The position numbers were made by a program, and so were the translations under genes. Under the pieces are notes generated by a model. It did not search any database and was not told where the DNA came from. It saw only the letters and a list, made by a program, of their open reading frames with translations. Of a stretch of 64,000 nucleotides of DNA, positions 35,688 through 45,659 are shown piece by piece. How positions within the stretch are numbered: position 1 is the stretch's first letter; each line of letters starts with the position of its first letter. Source of the stretch: Phragmites australis (lineage: Eukaryota; Streptophyta; Magnoliopsida; Poales; Poaceae); the NCBI RefSeq assembly GCF_958298935.1, contig NC_084934.1:1242501-1306500 (forward strand), read 5' to 3'.

Positions 35688-35771
35688 GTGCGCAGGTGTT
35701 AGAGTGCGACAGGAGGTCGCAGACACGAGGTGCGCAAGTGCTGGAGCGCGACAGGAGGTCACAGAGACGCT
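35688..35771. repeat. 42-bp tandem repeat, two units
   Basis: Units at 35688-35729 and 35730-35771, each starting GTGCGCA and containing GCGACAGGAGGTC. Non-coding internal region of the Copia-type element. Confidence 0.85.
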
Positions 35772-36040
35772 GATGAATATTGCAACAGGCGAAGGAGGAG
35801 AGGCAATCGACCGGTTGACCAGACCTCAGGCAGGTGTTGCGGTGCTTGGTGATGATCATGGACTGTCGATGGTGTTTGGTCGTGATGCGCATGGCGACTG
35901 ATAAGAGTTCGACATTGGTGGCAAGATAGTTTGCAGGCACATGGTAGTGGAGGGTGAACATACCGTGGTGCAGGGCGGACAGGCTAGTGACGACAGGCCA
36001 GTCATACCGCGAGTAACAGAAATGATGAGACTGGCAACGA

Positions 36041-37507
36041 TGACAGTCGGTGAATCAGGAACCAGGAGTCCCCGAATCCCAAGACCAGGCCAGCAATCCG
36101 CCACGTGGCGCCCTCCAGCGGGGGTCATCTCCGCGAGGTAAAAAAGACTAAGTCCCGGGAGAGGGCGCTCGGGGCCGTAATCAGTGATCCCCGAGTACCC
36201 AGGTTCTCCGATGATCTGCAAAGACTAAGTGACCGGGAAGAGAGTGCTTGGAGAGGTGAACAGTGGCCCCCGAGCACCCAAGTCCCTCGATGACCAGGAG
36301 AACTGAGTACCGGGAGGGGTGTGCCCGGGGCTGCGAGCAGTGGCCCCCCGGGCACCCGAGTACCCCGAGGACCCAAGGAAGGTAGTTCCGGGAGAGAGTG
36401 CTCGGGGCTGCGGGCAGCGGCCCCTGAGTACTCGGTTCCCCGAGGATCCATACAGTCAAGTCCAGGAGAGAGTGCTCGGGCCATGAACAGTGGCCCCCGA
36501 GCCCTCGGTTCCCCGAGGACCAAGAGAAGGCGTTCTCGGGAGAGAGTGCTCGGGGAGGTGAACAGTGGCTCCGGAGCACTCGGTTCCCCGACGACCCAGG
36601 AAGCCCCCGTCAGTGGCCCCCACAGGGGGTCCAGCAATGAGGTGTCAGCCAGTGAAAGGCCCGATGCCGCATTTAAGAGCGTGCGTGGCCTGTCACCTCC
36701 AACTGCTCCCACCACGCTCGGTGTCAGTCCCTGCCATATTCTGGCAGAATGGCGTGGGGACATTTAATGCACGGGTCCCATCCCGTGCCATCCGATGCAC
36801 CTCGGGATAGCATCACGAGGCCCGAGGTGTTCCGTCTGCCACGCTGCTGTGGCAGGCGAGCAAGACCGGGCGGGCACGCCGGGCCACTCTGCGGCTGCCC
36901 GGTGGGCCCTCTCCACGGCGCCCGGTGCCAGCGCCATCATGACGACTGAAGACCGGGCGCGGGGCGCGTTTTCAACCCCCATCACGTCGCGCAGAGGCCA
37001 TGATGACGCCCTTTCCATTTATGGCGCCATGGAACTCGTGCCCTCCCTTTCGAGGTACGCTACCGCCGGCAGGTATTTAAAGCGGCCGGCAGGCGCAGAC
37101 AAAGACAAGCTCCCACACGAGTCTAAGCTCACACAAGCGCACACAGAGCCAACAGAGTCCAATAGAGATCGAAGAACACCTTCGTACAAGCATAGAAACT
37201 GAAGAACAAGGAGCCCGAGGCTCTAGGATAGACAGACATTCTTGTAACCAGCACATTCCTGAGAGACATTCTCAGGGCATTTATAGCATCCACACAGGAG
37301 TAAGTTGTTACGCGCAGCGCGGCCCGAACCTGTCTAAAAATCCCCCCAGCGCATTTTCTCTTTTCTGCATTAGATCATTCCACCCCACCTGCCATCGTAT
37401 TTACATCCATTTATTTCCCCAGCAAACATATTCAGAATCATCCCCCCGACCGAATCTCTAAAAAGGGGTCCATCAAGATCCCTGCGACAGGAGTTAACCC
37501 TCCGACA
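36041..37507 (+). mobile_element. Solo LTR (Gypsy-like), plus strand, same family as 19726-20880
   Basis: About 1467 bp from TGACAGTCGGTGAATCAGGAACC to CCTCCGACA, with ACGA on both sides (36037-36040 and 37508-37511). Seven or so tandem units of about 60 bp (36145-36600) carry GAGAGTGCTCGGG and AACAGTGGCCCCCGAGCAC, able to pair with each other. The 3' part (GAATCATCCCCCCGACCGAA) is the reverse complement of 19776-19797. Confidence 0.75.
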
Positions 37508-38340
37508 ACGACATAGGAGCGTGAGGGCTGGTGGTGGTTATTTTCTGTGCCATGGCAACATGTGGTGCGAGCTCAGGATGCAGGATGGCATTGGAGAGGG
37601 CTGTGTTTCCAAATCAGCAAGGGCGTGGATCAATTTGAGTTGTACGTACGAGTTTCTGAAGTGTGGATCGATGGACGTGAAGAAGCTTCAAGGGCTGAAT
37701 TGGAAGGAAGTAAAGATTATAGAGATCTTTACTTGCAATTGGAGTAATTTGGTTGGTCTGGGACTGCAGGAGGCTACGGTGTAAGACGTCGGAGAATCGT
37801 AATCTAAACAGTCAGGTGAAAGAGCAATGCTAGTGTGGCAATTTCTATGTGTGACTCAGAAAGCAACAGTGAAGTTTTCAGTATCAAGAAGCAGTAAATT
37901 GGGAGCGTGGATGTCGGATTCAGTTGGTTTTTTCATGTGACGCCTAACATGGAGTGGTTTTCTTCATGAAGTCTGGTGATTTTGGTTGTATCTACTTATA
38001 TAACGATGCGAGCTACCGTGCTGGTTAAGTAAGGTACTATCAAAATCAAGATCTATAATGGAGTTATGTGCTTTGGGGAGTCAGACAAGTGTCAAAGCTA
38101 AAGAGGAATCTGATTTCGCTTAAAGAGGTTGTGTTGATAGAAGAAAAAGGTGCTCAGTTGCAGGTGGAGTCATGGAGACTGAAGTTGTAGGGATAATAGA
38201 GTCTCTGGAAGGCGGTGAGTCTGAGTAAAACTCATCAGGCAACTTCCGTTGAGTAGCAAAGGTGACAACTCAAGTCCGATGTACATGGAGGTTCGCGCAT
38301 GACGACTTTAAGGTGGCAGATTATTCGCCAAGGTGGAGTT

Positions 38341-38728
38341 TGTTGGATATGTGTCGAATAATTATATGGAGTTGGTTACGTATAGAACTTAGAGGTGTAT
38401 TAGCAGTATATAGCGGAATCCTAGTAGAACTCTAGTGAAATTCTAGCAGGATTGCTATCTTCAGGCCTCCTCATAAATATGAGAGGAGGACCGCTGTTTG
38501 TAACCATGACGGTATAGTGACAGGTTTGCAGGGGGCAGCAAGTCTATTGGAACCCCGGAAAGCAACGGGTGTTGCTAGTTGGAGAGGAGCGCCCGTAGTC
38601 ATGCTTCAGGGATGTAGGCTTCGACTAAACCTCGTTAACAAATATCGTGTCTTTGGTGCCATCTGTGATCGTGTGCATCATCTCGATATATCCATCCGTT
38701 GCTTACGCTGATAGCTTATTTCCTAATA
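38341..38728 (+). repeat. 3' LTR of the non-autonomous Copia-type element
   Basis: 388 bp, longer than the 5' LTR by two small insertions (about 38425-38445 and 38540-38568). The final TAACA reads TAATA. Confidence 0.85.
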
Positions 38729-39469
38729 CTCATGAAGACCAAACTGATGTAACTGTAAACAAAGTTGAAAAACATTCTGAATAATAAAGTTCCAAATTCG
38801 TAATACAACAGCAAAGGAATCGAAGAAAAAACTCTGACCTGCAATGTAAGCAAAGCTTCAATAGGAAGGCCACCACAACAGCAAGCGTGAGGACAGTAGC
38901 AAGGCGACATGAAAAGGAAAAGGGTAACAATGAGAAAGAAAAAAAAAGAGGGGCGATTAGGAACAGAACATGCGATGAGATCAACATTCAGAATCAATCA
39001 TAAAAATCAATGGTTCTCAAATAATAAAGCATTATGGATATACACAAAGCAACAAACATGGCAACACATGTACTCCCAAAGCAATGTAGCTGCATCACAG
39101 TAGGAATATGCGATCGCTGGCTTGAATCGATCAATCATGAAAAACAATGTTCCTCAAATAACAAAGGACATATGCAAAATAATGAAACATGGTAATAGGC
39201 ATAGGATTGCAAGCGAGCTATAATGTAGATGACACTATTTGTGAGGTACCAGTAACTCTAAACTATATACGATGGTAGGCAATTCACTGAGCAATCGAAA
39301 TTGACCAACACATTGCTAGTGAGCTGCATATATCTCTTTAACTATCAAAAGCAAGGTTGTTTTTATTTGTGCACACACGGCAACCTTTTGAGCGGGCGGA
39401 AGAAAAATTTACGGATAAAGCTGCATTCTGTATAAAAGGTACAGGCAGACGAGAGCGGTGGTCATCTAA
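38729..39469. other. Intergenic stretch between Copia-type element and PMD gene
   Basis: No gene. The first 65 bases (CTCATGAAGACCAAACTGAT...) resemble 32656-32720, left of the Copia-type element. From about 39410 (ATAAAGCTGCATTCTG) it matches the sequence right of the LINE (27825 on), marking the 3' UTR side of the PMD gene and the end of the duplicated block. Confidence 0.5.
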
Positions 39470-42180
39470 CTACGCTTCCATATCCATGTCGTAGTCAGGT
39501 GTGCCCCCGAAGAAGTCTCGGACGATGTCGTATGCGATGTCGGGGCCAGCCTCATCCTCCTGACTAGGGTAGGAGGACTGTGAAGGCTCGGTAGGCATCC
39601 ATGTGTACTGGCTGGAGGGACCTGTGAACAAATAACCACGTTAGATACGAACAATATGGTTTTGAAAATAGTAAAAAATGTATCATTGTACCTGCGTGGT
39701 ACGACGGTGCAGCAGAAGAAGGCCACGCTGACGTGCCGTAGTAGGTCGCGGGGGGGGGGGGGTAGGGCGTGGGGCCGCCGAAGACGGACCGGCCTCGTCA
39801 CCGAAGTAACCTGAGCACAATTCTAACTTATTCTGCCGAAAGTATTAGAAAGTAGGAAGAAGAGTTCCCGGAGTACCTGAATGTGGACGCACAGGGCTCG
39901 ATTTGCGAGGCTGCGTCGAGACTTGTGCAGACGGACCTAATGAATGTTTAATAACAATAAGTAAAGGATATTGGTCAGTATTATTCAAAAGTATAATTCG
40001 TACCATGTTGCTCGGACCCTCCAGGGCGTGATAGAAGGGGTCGTGTGGGTGCCGACACTGAAGAACGTCGGTGCATGTCAGATGGCCGAGACAACTCGGC
40101 GTGTACACCACTCATCCTGGGAGGCGGCCCTGCTACATCTGTGCTAGATCGGCAGGAGGTGAGCTTTAAGGCACGCGTCGTCTTGTCAAAAACCCGTCTA
40201 ATGAAGCTCGCAACATCCGACGCACTTAGGTGATGCCCTTGCCGGACGCGTTCCATGGCAGCAGCTGCATCCCTATTTACGTCATAAATGATATCTGTCT
40301 GCAGAAACGAACAAAAGTGAACAATTGAAGTATACGGTTATGTTCATTCAATATGGAGTACGGACTTGAAAAGTTACTTACTGCTAAAGCGGCGTCCTCG
40401 TCCCAATACACCGGGTATGTCTCCGTTGTCGTTGCGACGTGGGGCCGGACATCCTCAGGGGTGTACGTGACACGTGTGCGAGTACATGGCACGTACCACC
40501 GTAGGTACTCCCTGAAGTTCCCCTCGGTGTGGGGACGCGCCTCATCAACGACGTCCTGTAGCGCTTGGGCCCATGTTGCCACGTAAGGGGCCAAGCGGTC
40601 CGCCCAGAGGTTGCCAGCTGGCTGGCCTTTCCACGTGTACCTGCATTCATACCATGGCAAATGTAAGTGAAACTGAACAGAAGGTTTCTCAAACTGTAAC
40701 TTTGCAAGTGTACCTGTGGACTTACAAGGGGACGGTACGGACGGGGACGACCGGGAATGCCTGGTGATGGCCAAACTGCCGCATGACGCGGTGCGGTGAG
40801 TACTCTTCGACGTAGATGTCGAAGACAAGTGGCGCCTTGGTGAGCCAGTACTCCTCGTCGCGGGTGCACAAGGGTGACAAACCCAACCCTGCCCGTGTAT
40901 GCACGGACCGAACACTGTATGGCTCCCATATCACATCGTTGGGACGTAGCCTGTCGAACTGGGTACGAAAATGCTCATACGCACTGCGAGGCTGCTCGTG
41001 GGCCCAGTGTGGTTGAGTGACAAACATGAATACAAATATTAAGCGACTAACATAGTACGAACGAAACTGTTAATGTAAAATACGTACCCGTTGACGACAC
41101 CACAGCGAGGCCATTGTAGGCGCGTCCTCGTCCGTCTCACCGTACCATTCCTCAGGGTACGGGGAGCGATCCACCACCGGCCTCCCTATGGCGAAATGCT
41201 CGTACGACCATAGCTGAAGAAGAAGTGGACACCCGGCAAAAGTGGCAAGTGCCTCCTTCTTCGTGCATGCATCGCAGAGCGCCTGATACGTCGCTGCAAG
41301 AACAGCGGATGCCCAGCTGAACTGCAGTACGTCCTCCGCATCAGCGTCCGCTATCGACCGGGCGTACGGGACAAGTGTCCGCATAACCAGGTGGCCTTGG
41401 CCACTAGTGAACATCACCCATCCAAACAACCAAAGGAGGTAGGCCTCCAAATGTCTGGAGACCGCGTATGCGTTGGCGTGTGGGTGGGTGTACGCCGGCT
41501 GCAAAAATGACTGGTGTCAGAAAGGATCATTACGACATACTTTGTTAGTACTCCATAGGTTCCATGTTACCGTACCTGGAACTGTAGGATCCACTTCTTC
41601 GTTGGCCCTCGTGCATCAGATAAGAACTCAGGCACGTAGGGGGGTGCGTCCGCCTTTCGCTCCACCGGCCCAAATCGCTGATGCATGTCGTTGATCCAGT
41701 CATCCTGCATATCGATGACCCCAACAGCTGCTCCCGCGCAAGGAAGGCCTAAGAGGTAGGACACGTCCTGCAGGGTCGGGGTCATCTCTCCGCACGGTAG
41801 GTGGAACGTATGTGTCTCCGGCCTCCAACGGTCGACCAGTGCTGCTATCAGCGACCGATCAAAGTAGAAACGACGGGCTGCAACCTCGAGGTTCTCCGTC
41901 GATCGGGCCTCCACCAACCGGCAAAGCGGTAGGAGTCCGGCCGCTGCCAACCTATAAGTATTGCAGTACATCAATAATATATAACAACAGCAGTGATATG
42001 ACAATTTCGTATCAAATTTTGTTAGTACCTATGGGTCCATCGCTCGTCTACCGTCAGCAGCTCTCCGGGGCCTCGTGGGCGAAAAACACCTAGCTCCGTC
42101 TGGTGCTCGGCGGATAAGAAGCTGCGATGCTTCTTGTCCACGACAGGGTCCAAAAGCTCCGGGGTCGAAGGGTGAGCCAT
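39470..42180 (-). CDS. Plant mobile domain (PMD) protein, MAIN-like, nine exons, carried by MULE
   Basis: Exons by GT-AG sites and phase: 42180-42029, 41951-41576, 41498-41088, 40991-40726, 40640-40382, 40298-40004, 39936-39877, 39810-39692, 39621-39470. All eight introns are 66-96 nt and start GT and end AG. About 696 codons. The PMD spans roughly residues 50-430: RLAAAGLLPLCRLV, FHLPCGEMTPTLQDVSYLLG, LEAYLLWLFGWVMF, FDRLRPNDVIWEPY. The low-complexity tail ends TPDYDMDMEA. PMD proteins (Arabidopsis MAIN and MAIL1) help silence transposons and keep meristems intact, and PMDs also occur inside MULEs. The only break seen is in exon 8: a 13-base G run (39750-39762) leaves the last exon out of frame unless one base is added or two removed. 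It lies 139 bp after the transposase, same strand. Confidence 0.8.
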
Positions 42181-42182
42181 CT

Positions 42183-42319
42183 CTGCATTTGAAAGGCATG
42201 TACATTAATACATTGATAAATAAATACAACAACAATATACTTTCAATGCAAATTAACTATATGCGAAATTAGCACATATTAAAATGGTACAAAACTAGCT
42301 GAACACACACGAAGCTCAC
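42183..42319 (-). other. Candidate intron linking transposase stop to PMD start
   Basis: On the minus strand, GTGAGC (42319-42314) follows the transposase TAG stop (42322-42320) directly. An acceptor AAATGCAG ends at 42183, two bases before the PMD ATG (42180-42178). The interval is AT-rich, 137 nt, like other introns here. Splicing would give TAG-AG-ATG, a dicistronic mRNA. This is inferred from sequence only. Confidence 0.45.
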
Positions 42320-44931
42320 CTAGACAACAGGTGCATCACCGCCTGCAGTTTTGCGACAATATTTGTAAGTGTGACCTATTTCATTGCACTGACTGCATCG
42401 CTTGATCCTAGGGCCAGCCTCGGATTCATCCATATCGTTGCGAATCCGACGAGTTTGTCTTCGCCCCGGTGCGTTCTTCATCTTTCCCAAATCAGGCACA
42501 TATATTCTTGCAGCCCCTGGGTTACTTGTAAAAGTGTCAACAATGCCGTAACCATACAGCTCCTGGTTCCATGTGTTCAGTACTTGATCTTTCATGAAAT
42601 ATTGTGACACATATTGCCTCGGAAGCATATGGTGCTCCGCGCACGCAGCTATGACGTGTGTACAAGGTTTGTGGAGTAATTGTGGCTTTTGACAACTACA
42701 TATGCATGTCTCACTCCTTAGCACACACTCTTGAACATGCCGCTCCCGTCTACCCCCCCTGCGACCCTTATCCCGACACAGGACACTGAACCTGTGCTCT
42801 GCAGTGCCCTCTTGATTTGCGCGATGCATGTGGGCCTTCCTATTTGCCTTCTCCATGTACTCACACAACATCCGACCGTAAAGCATACGATTGCCCTCCA
42901 TTACAACCTTAGCAGCTGCATACCGATCAATGAATTACTTGCAGGTCCCATGCAAAATGCCTTCTACAATTCCAACCAGTGGTAGGGACCTCATTCCTCA
43001 CATGACCCAGTTATAAACCTCTGCAAGGTTTGTAGTCATTACTCCATATCTGGCACCACCACTGTCGTACAGCAGAGCCCATTTTTCATTCGGCTCATTG
43101 CGTATCCACTGTGAAAAGCTCCTAATAGATGAGCCTGATCTCCTTACAATCTGCGGAGTATCGGTTGGGAGAGGACCGAGAGTTATTGGTTCCTCACCGT
43201 TAGGTGCAGCCTCCGCAGTTTGTTTAAGAGTCAGTTCATCAAGTCTTGCCCATAATGCGTTGAACTTACGTTGCTGGTTCTGACTGCACAACTTCTTGAA
43301 GAGCTTCATTAATTCTTTGTTTTTAAACTGTCTGTAGAAGTTCGCACCCATATGGTGCATGCACCACCTGCTTTTGAGATCTGGCCAATGTACTGGCACA
43401 CCCCGTCGCACGCTACCGTGTTGCATATCCAGCAAAGCCTGCAACAATCCTGCATGTCTATCATGAATGAGACACACATCTGGTCTGTCAAGAACAATTG
43501 CATGCTTCACCCGCTCTAGGAACCAATACCAGCTGTCCCCGTTCTCACTCTCCACGAACGCAAACCCTAGTGGCAGGACTTGGTTGTTACCGTCGACCCC
43601 TATTGCAGACAAAATCTGCCCTTTGTACTTTCCAGTCAGGAATGTTCCATCTAGGCATATGATGGGTCGGTAATATCTAAATGCTTTAATAGTTGCACCG
43701 AATGCAAAGAAAGCACGTTGCAACACTATTTTTCCGTTGTACTCCACATCAGTAGAGGGGTAATGCTTAATATCATAGTAGCTGCCTGGATTTCTTGCAC
43801 AAATTGTGGCTAATTGACGAGGTAGGTTGTGATACGAATCTTCATATGTACCGAACCTCATCTCAATAGCCTTTTGTTTCGCCCTCCATGCCTTCGCATA
43901 GTTTATTGTGTACTGGAACATTTGCTCAATAGCACGGATTATTGATCGTGGCTCATACCTTAGGTTGTCCACAATCTCTCCGTACATAACATTTGCAATG
44001 AAAGCAGAAGATAGGTTCCGGTGGGCGAACTCTATTTCCTCAATGTGACAATTATGTTCTTTTACTATTGAGCATTGCCAGTAGTCTGCCCATTTCCCTC
44101 TGAATGCGTGCACCCGCCAAGGGCACTGAGGAACCAAGCACTTCACATCATACTCTCTTTTACATGATTTAACAACCTTGAATTGCCTATGAAGAGACAA
44201 CGACCAGAATTTCACTGCATCAATAACTGCCTCTTTTGTAGGGTACATAGCACCCTGTGACACCTCATTCTCATGGTACTGCCACGGTGTCTGGTCAACC
44301 TCGCTAACCACCAACTTCAAAAATTCTTGATCCCGCCACTCTGCAGGAACTGGAGCATTAGCCTCCTCATCAGACGAATCCCCATCGGCAAGGCCTTCCT
44401 CCAACTCTTCAGCCTCCAAATCCATATCTTCATGATGCTAGGGATGTGCTCCCCTTCATCAGCTACACCCATCGGCTACAGCTCTGGAACATCACCATCC
44501 TCCTCCCTGGACCCTACATTGGCCGTCTCTGACTCATCTTCTACTGCCTCACTTGGTCCTGCTACTGCTTCTGCAGAGTTCACCTCATTTTGATCTTTCA
44601 AGTACGCCTCAACTAATAAAACAAGCGGCAGGCCATGTTCACAGCATATATCTACATACTGCCTCCAAGTTGATGTGGCTTCGATGGGAACAAGCTCACC
44701 AATGTATCCCTGACTAGCACGGCTCAGAACAGCTTTCAACTTCAGCTCATATTGCTGCGGATCCAGTTGGAAAAACCGCATGAGCCATTTGCATACACGC
44801 ACAATAGTCCTCTCATTAGCCTTACTAAGTCCCTTCATGACATGACAAAATCCAGAGAGATCTACCCCGTTGGGACCGTACCTAATTTCACCCTCACCAT
44901 AATATATCTGAAAAATTAATTTGTCTGCCAT
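42320..44931 (-). pseudogene. MULE transposase (MuDR/Mutator type), inactivated
   Basis: The order is that of plant MULE transposases. N-terminal PB1-like part (ADKLIFQIYYGEGEIRYG, from 44931); acidic linker; MuDR DNA-binding domain (EAVIDAVKFWSLSLHRQFKV and CPWRVHAFRGKWADYW); MULE core with the first Asp in CLDGTFLTGKYKGQ, the second in CLIHDRHAGLLQAL, and a C..H motif in RWCMHHMGANFY; SWIM zinc finger (CICSCQKPQLLHKPCTHV); C-terminal zinc knuckle (CSQCNEIGHTYKYC). Damage: TAG at 44476-44478, a one-base frameshift between 44475 and 44426, TGA at 42998-43000 and TAA at 42935-42937. The frame is otherwise open, so inactivation looks recent. The start is taken at 44931, where the conserved domain begins. 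Confidence 0.9.
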
Positions 44932-45440
44932 CCCTGGAAACACCCGCAAATATAACCAATGTTAAGACAACAAACTATATTTCTGATTATCGGATAAAAT
45001 AGTTTTTAAATGGTACCCTTTGTTCGCAAATTATTATCAAATGTTGCCTCATACGTCCACAGGTACAAATAATATACTAAAAACTATATACTACAAATAA
45101 CATAAGGAAAATTATATACTACAAATAACATACTGAAAATAATATACTAAAAATAATATTCTATATTTAACTGCTATCGTACCATTTTCTAACTAAATTC
45201 GACAATTTTCTAAACCCTAGGTCATAAATGTCTAAAATCTATGTCATATACTACTACTGAACTAATTAACAAAAATAAAAAGGAAAAAAAATTACCTGAA
45301 CTTTTTCTTCAAATCCACAGCCCAAATGCAGCAGGGCTTCGCCGACCTCTTTCCTCCCCTCTCCTCTCCTCTCTACTTCCCTCTCTTCTCAAATTTCACT
45401 TTTTTCCGAATTTTAGGAGTTTTTTTTCTCATTTTTTGGG
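44932..45440 (-). promoter_or_regulatory. 5' leader of the MULE transposase gene
   Basis: AT-rich with short AATAATATACTAAAAA repeats (about 45070-45160), then a CT-rich stretch (45345-45385), lying between the transposase start and its TATA box. It probably holds a leader intron: minus-strand TTTCCAG ends just before the start codon. No other gene. Confidence 0.45.
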
Positions 45441-45450
45441 CTATTTATAG
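45441..45450 (-). promoter_or_regulatory. TATA box of the MULE transposase gene
   Basis: CTATAAATAG on the minus strand, about 510 bp upstream of the transposase start codon, with a pyrimidine-rich candidate leader following. Confidence 0.6.
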
Positions 45451-45502
45451 CCGAGAGGGCGTGGGGGGCTGGTGCGGCGCGGCGGGGTGGGCGGAGCCCT
45501 TA

Positions 45503-45631
45503 CTGCCCCCTGAGAGGGCGGTAAGGAGCTCTACCCGCCCCCTCAGGGGGCGGTAAGCACGGGAGCCGGGCGGGAAGACCCCAGCCGCCCTCTGAGGGGG
45601 CGGGTAGGCCTACCGCCCTCTCAGAGGGCTG
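45503..45631. repeat. Four palindromic GC-rich boxes upstream of MULE promoter
   Basis: Copies of CCGCCCYCTSAGRGGGCGG at 45503-45521, 45535-45553 (perfect), 45585-45603 and 45613-45631. They lie 53-190 bp upstream of the transposase TATA box. They may be transposase- or factor-binding sites in the MULE terminal region. Confidence 0.75.
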
Positions 45632-45659
45632 CGAGCGTCTAGTTCTGTAAATATTTTCC

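Larger units (their letters stand above)
32723..38728 (+). mobile_element. Non-autonomous Copia-type LTR retrotransposon
   Basis: Two direct LTRs (32723-33064 and 38341-38728), both starting TGTTGGATAT. The 5' LTR ends TTTTCTAACA. A primer-binding site TGGTATCAGAGC (33067-33078), complementary to initiator tRNA-Met as in Copia elements, follows it. A purine-rich CCAAGGTGGAGTT (38328-38340) precedes the 3' LTR. The internal region has no gag or pol. It holds an LTR fragment (33800-35454) and a solo LTR (36041-37507). Flanks GTCAT (32718-32722) and CTCAT (38729-38733) match in 4 of 5 bases. A wider roughly 65-bp similarity links the two flanks. Confidence 0.85.

Noticed and set aside
36125..36763. 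212-codon open frame on the minus strand
   Set aside because: Lies in the tandem repeats of the solo LTR at 36041-37507, with repetitive composition.
44426..44478. An intron to explain the transposase frame change
   Set aside because: Only about 50 bases separate the frames and the stop TAG comes first; no good donor and acceptor pair was found, so a nonsense codon plus one-base indel is simpler.
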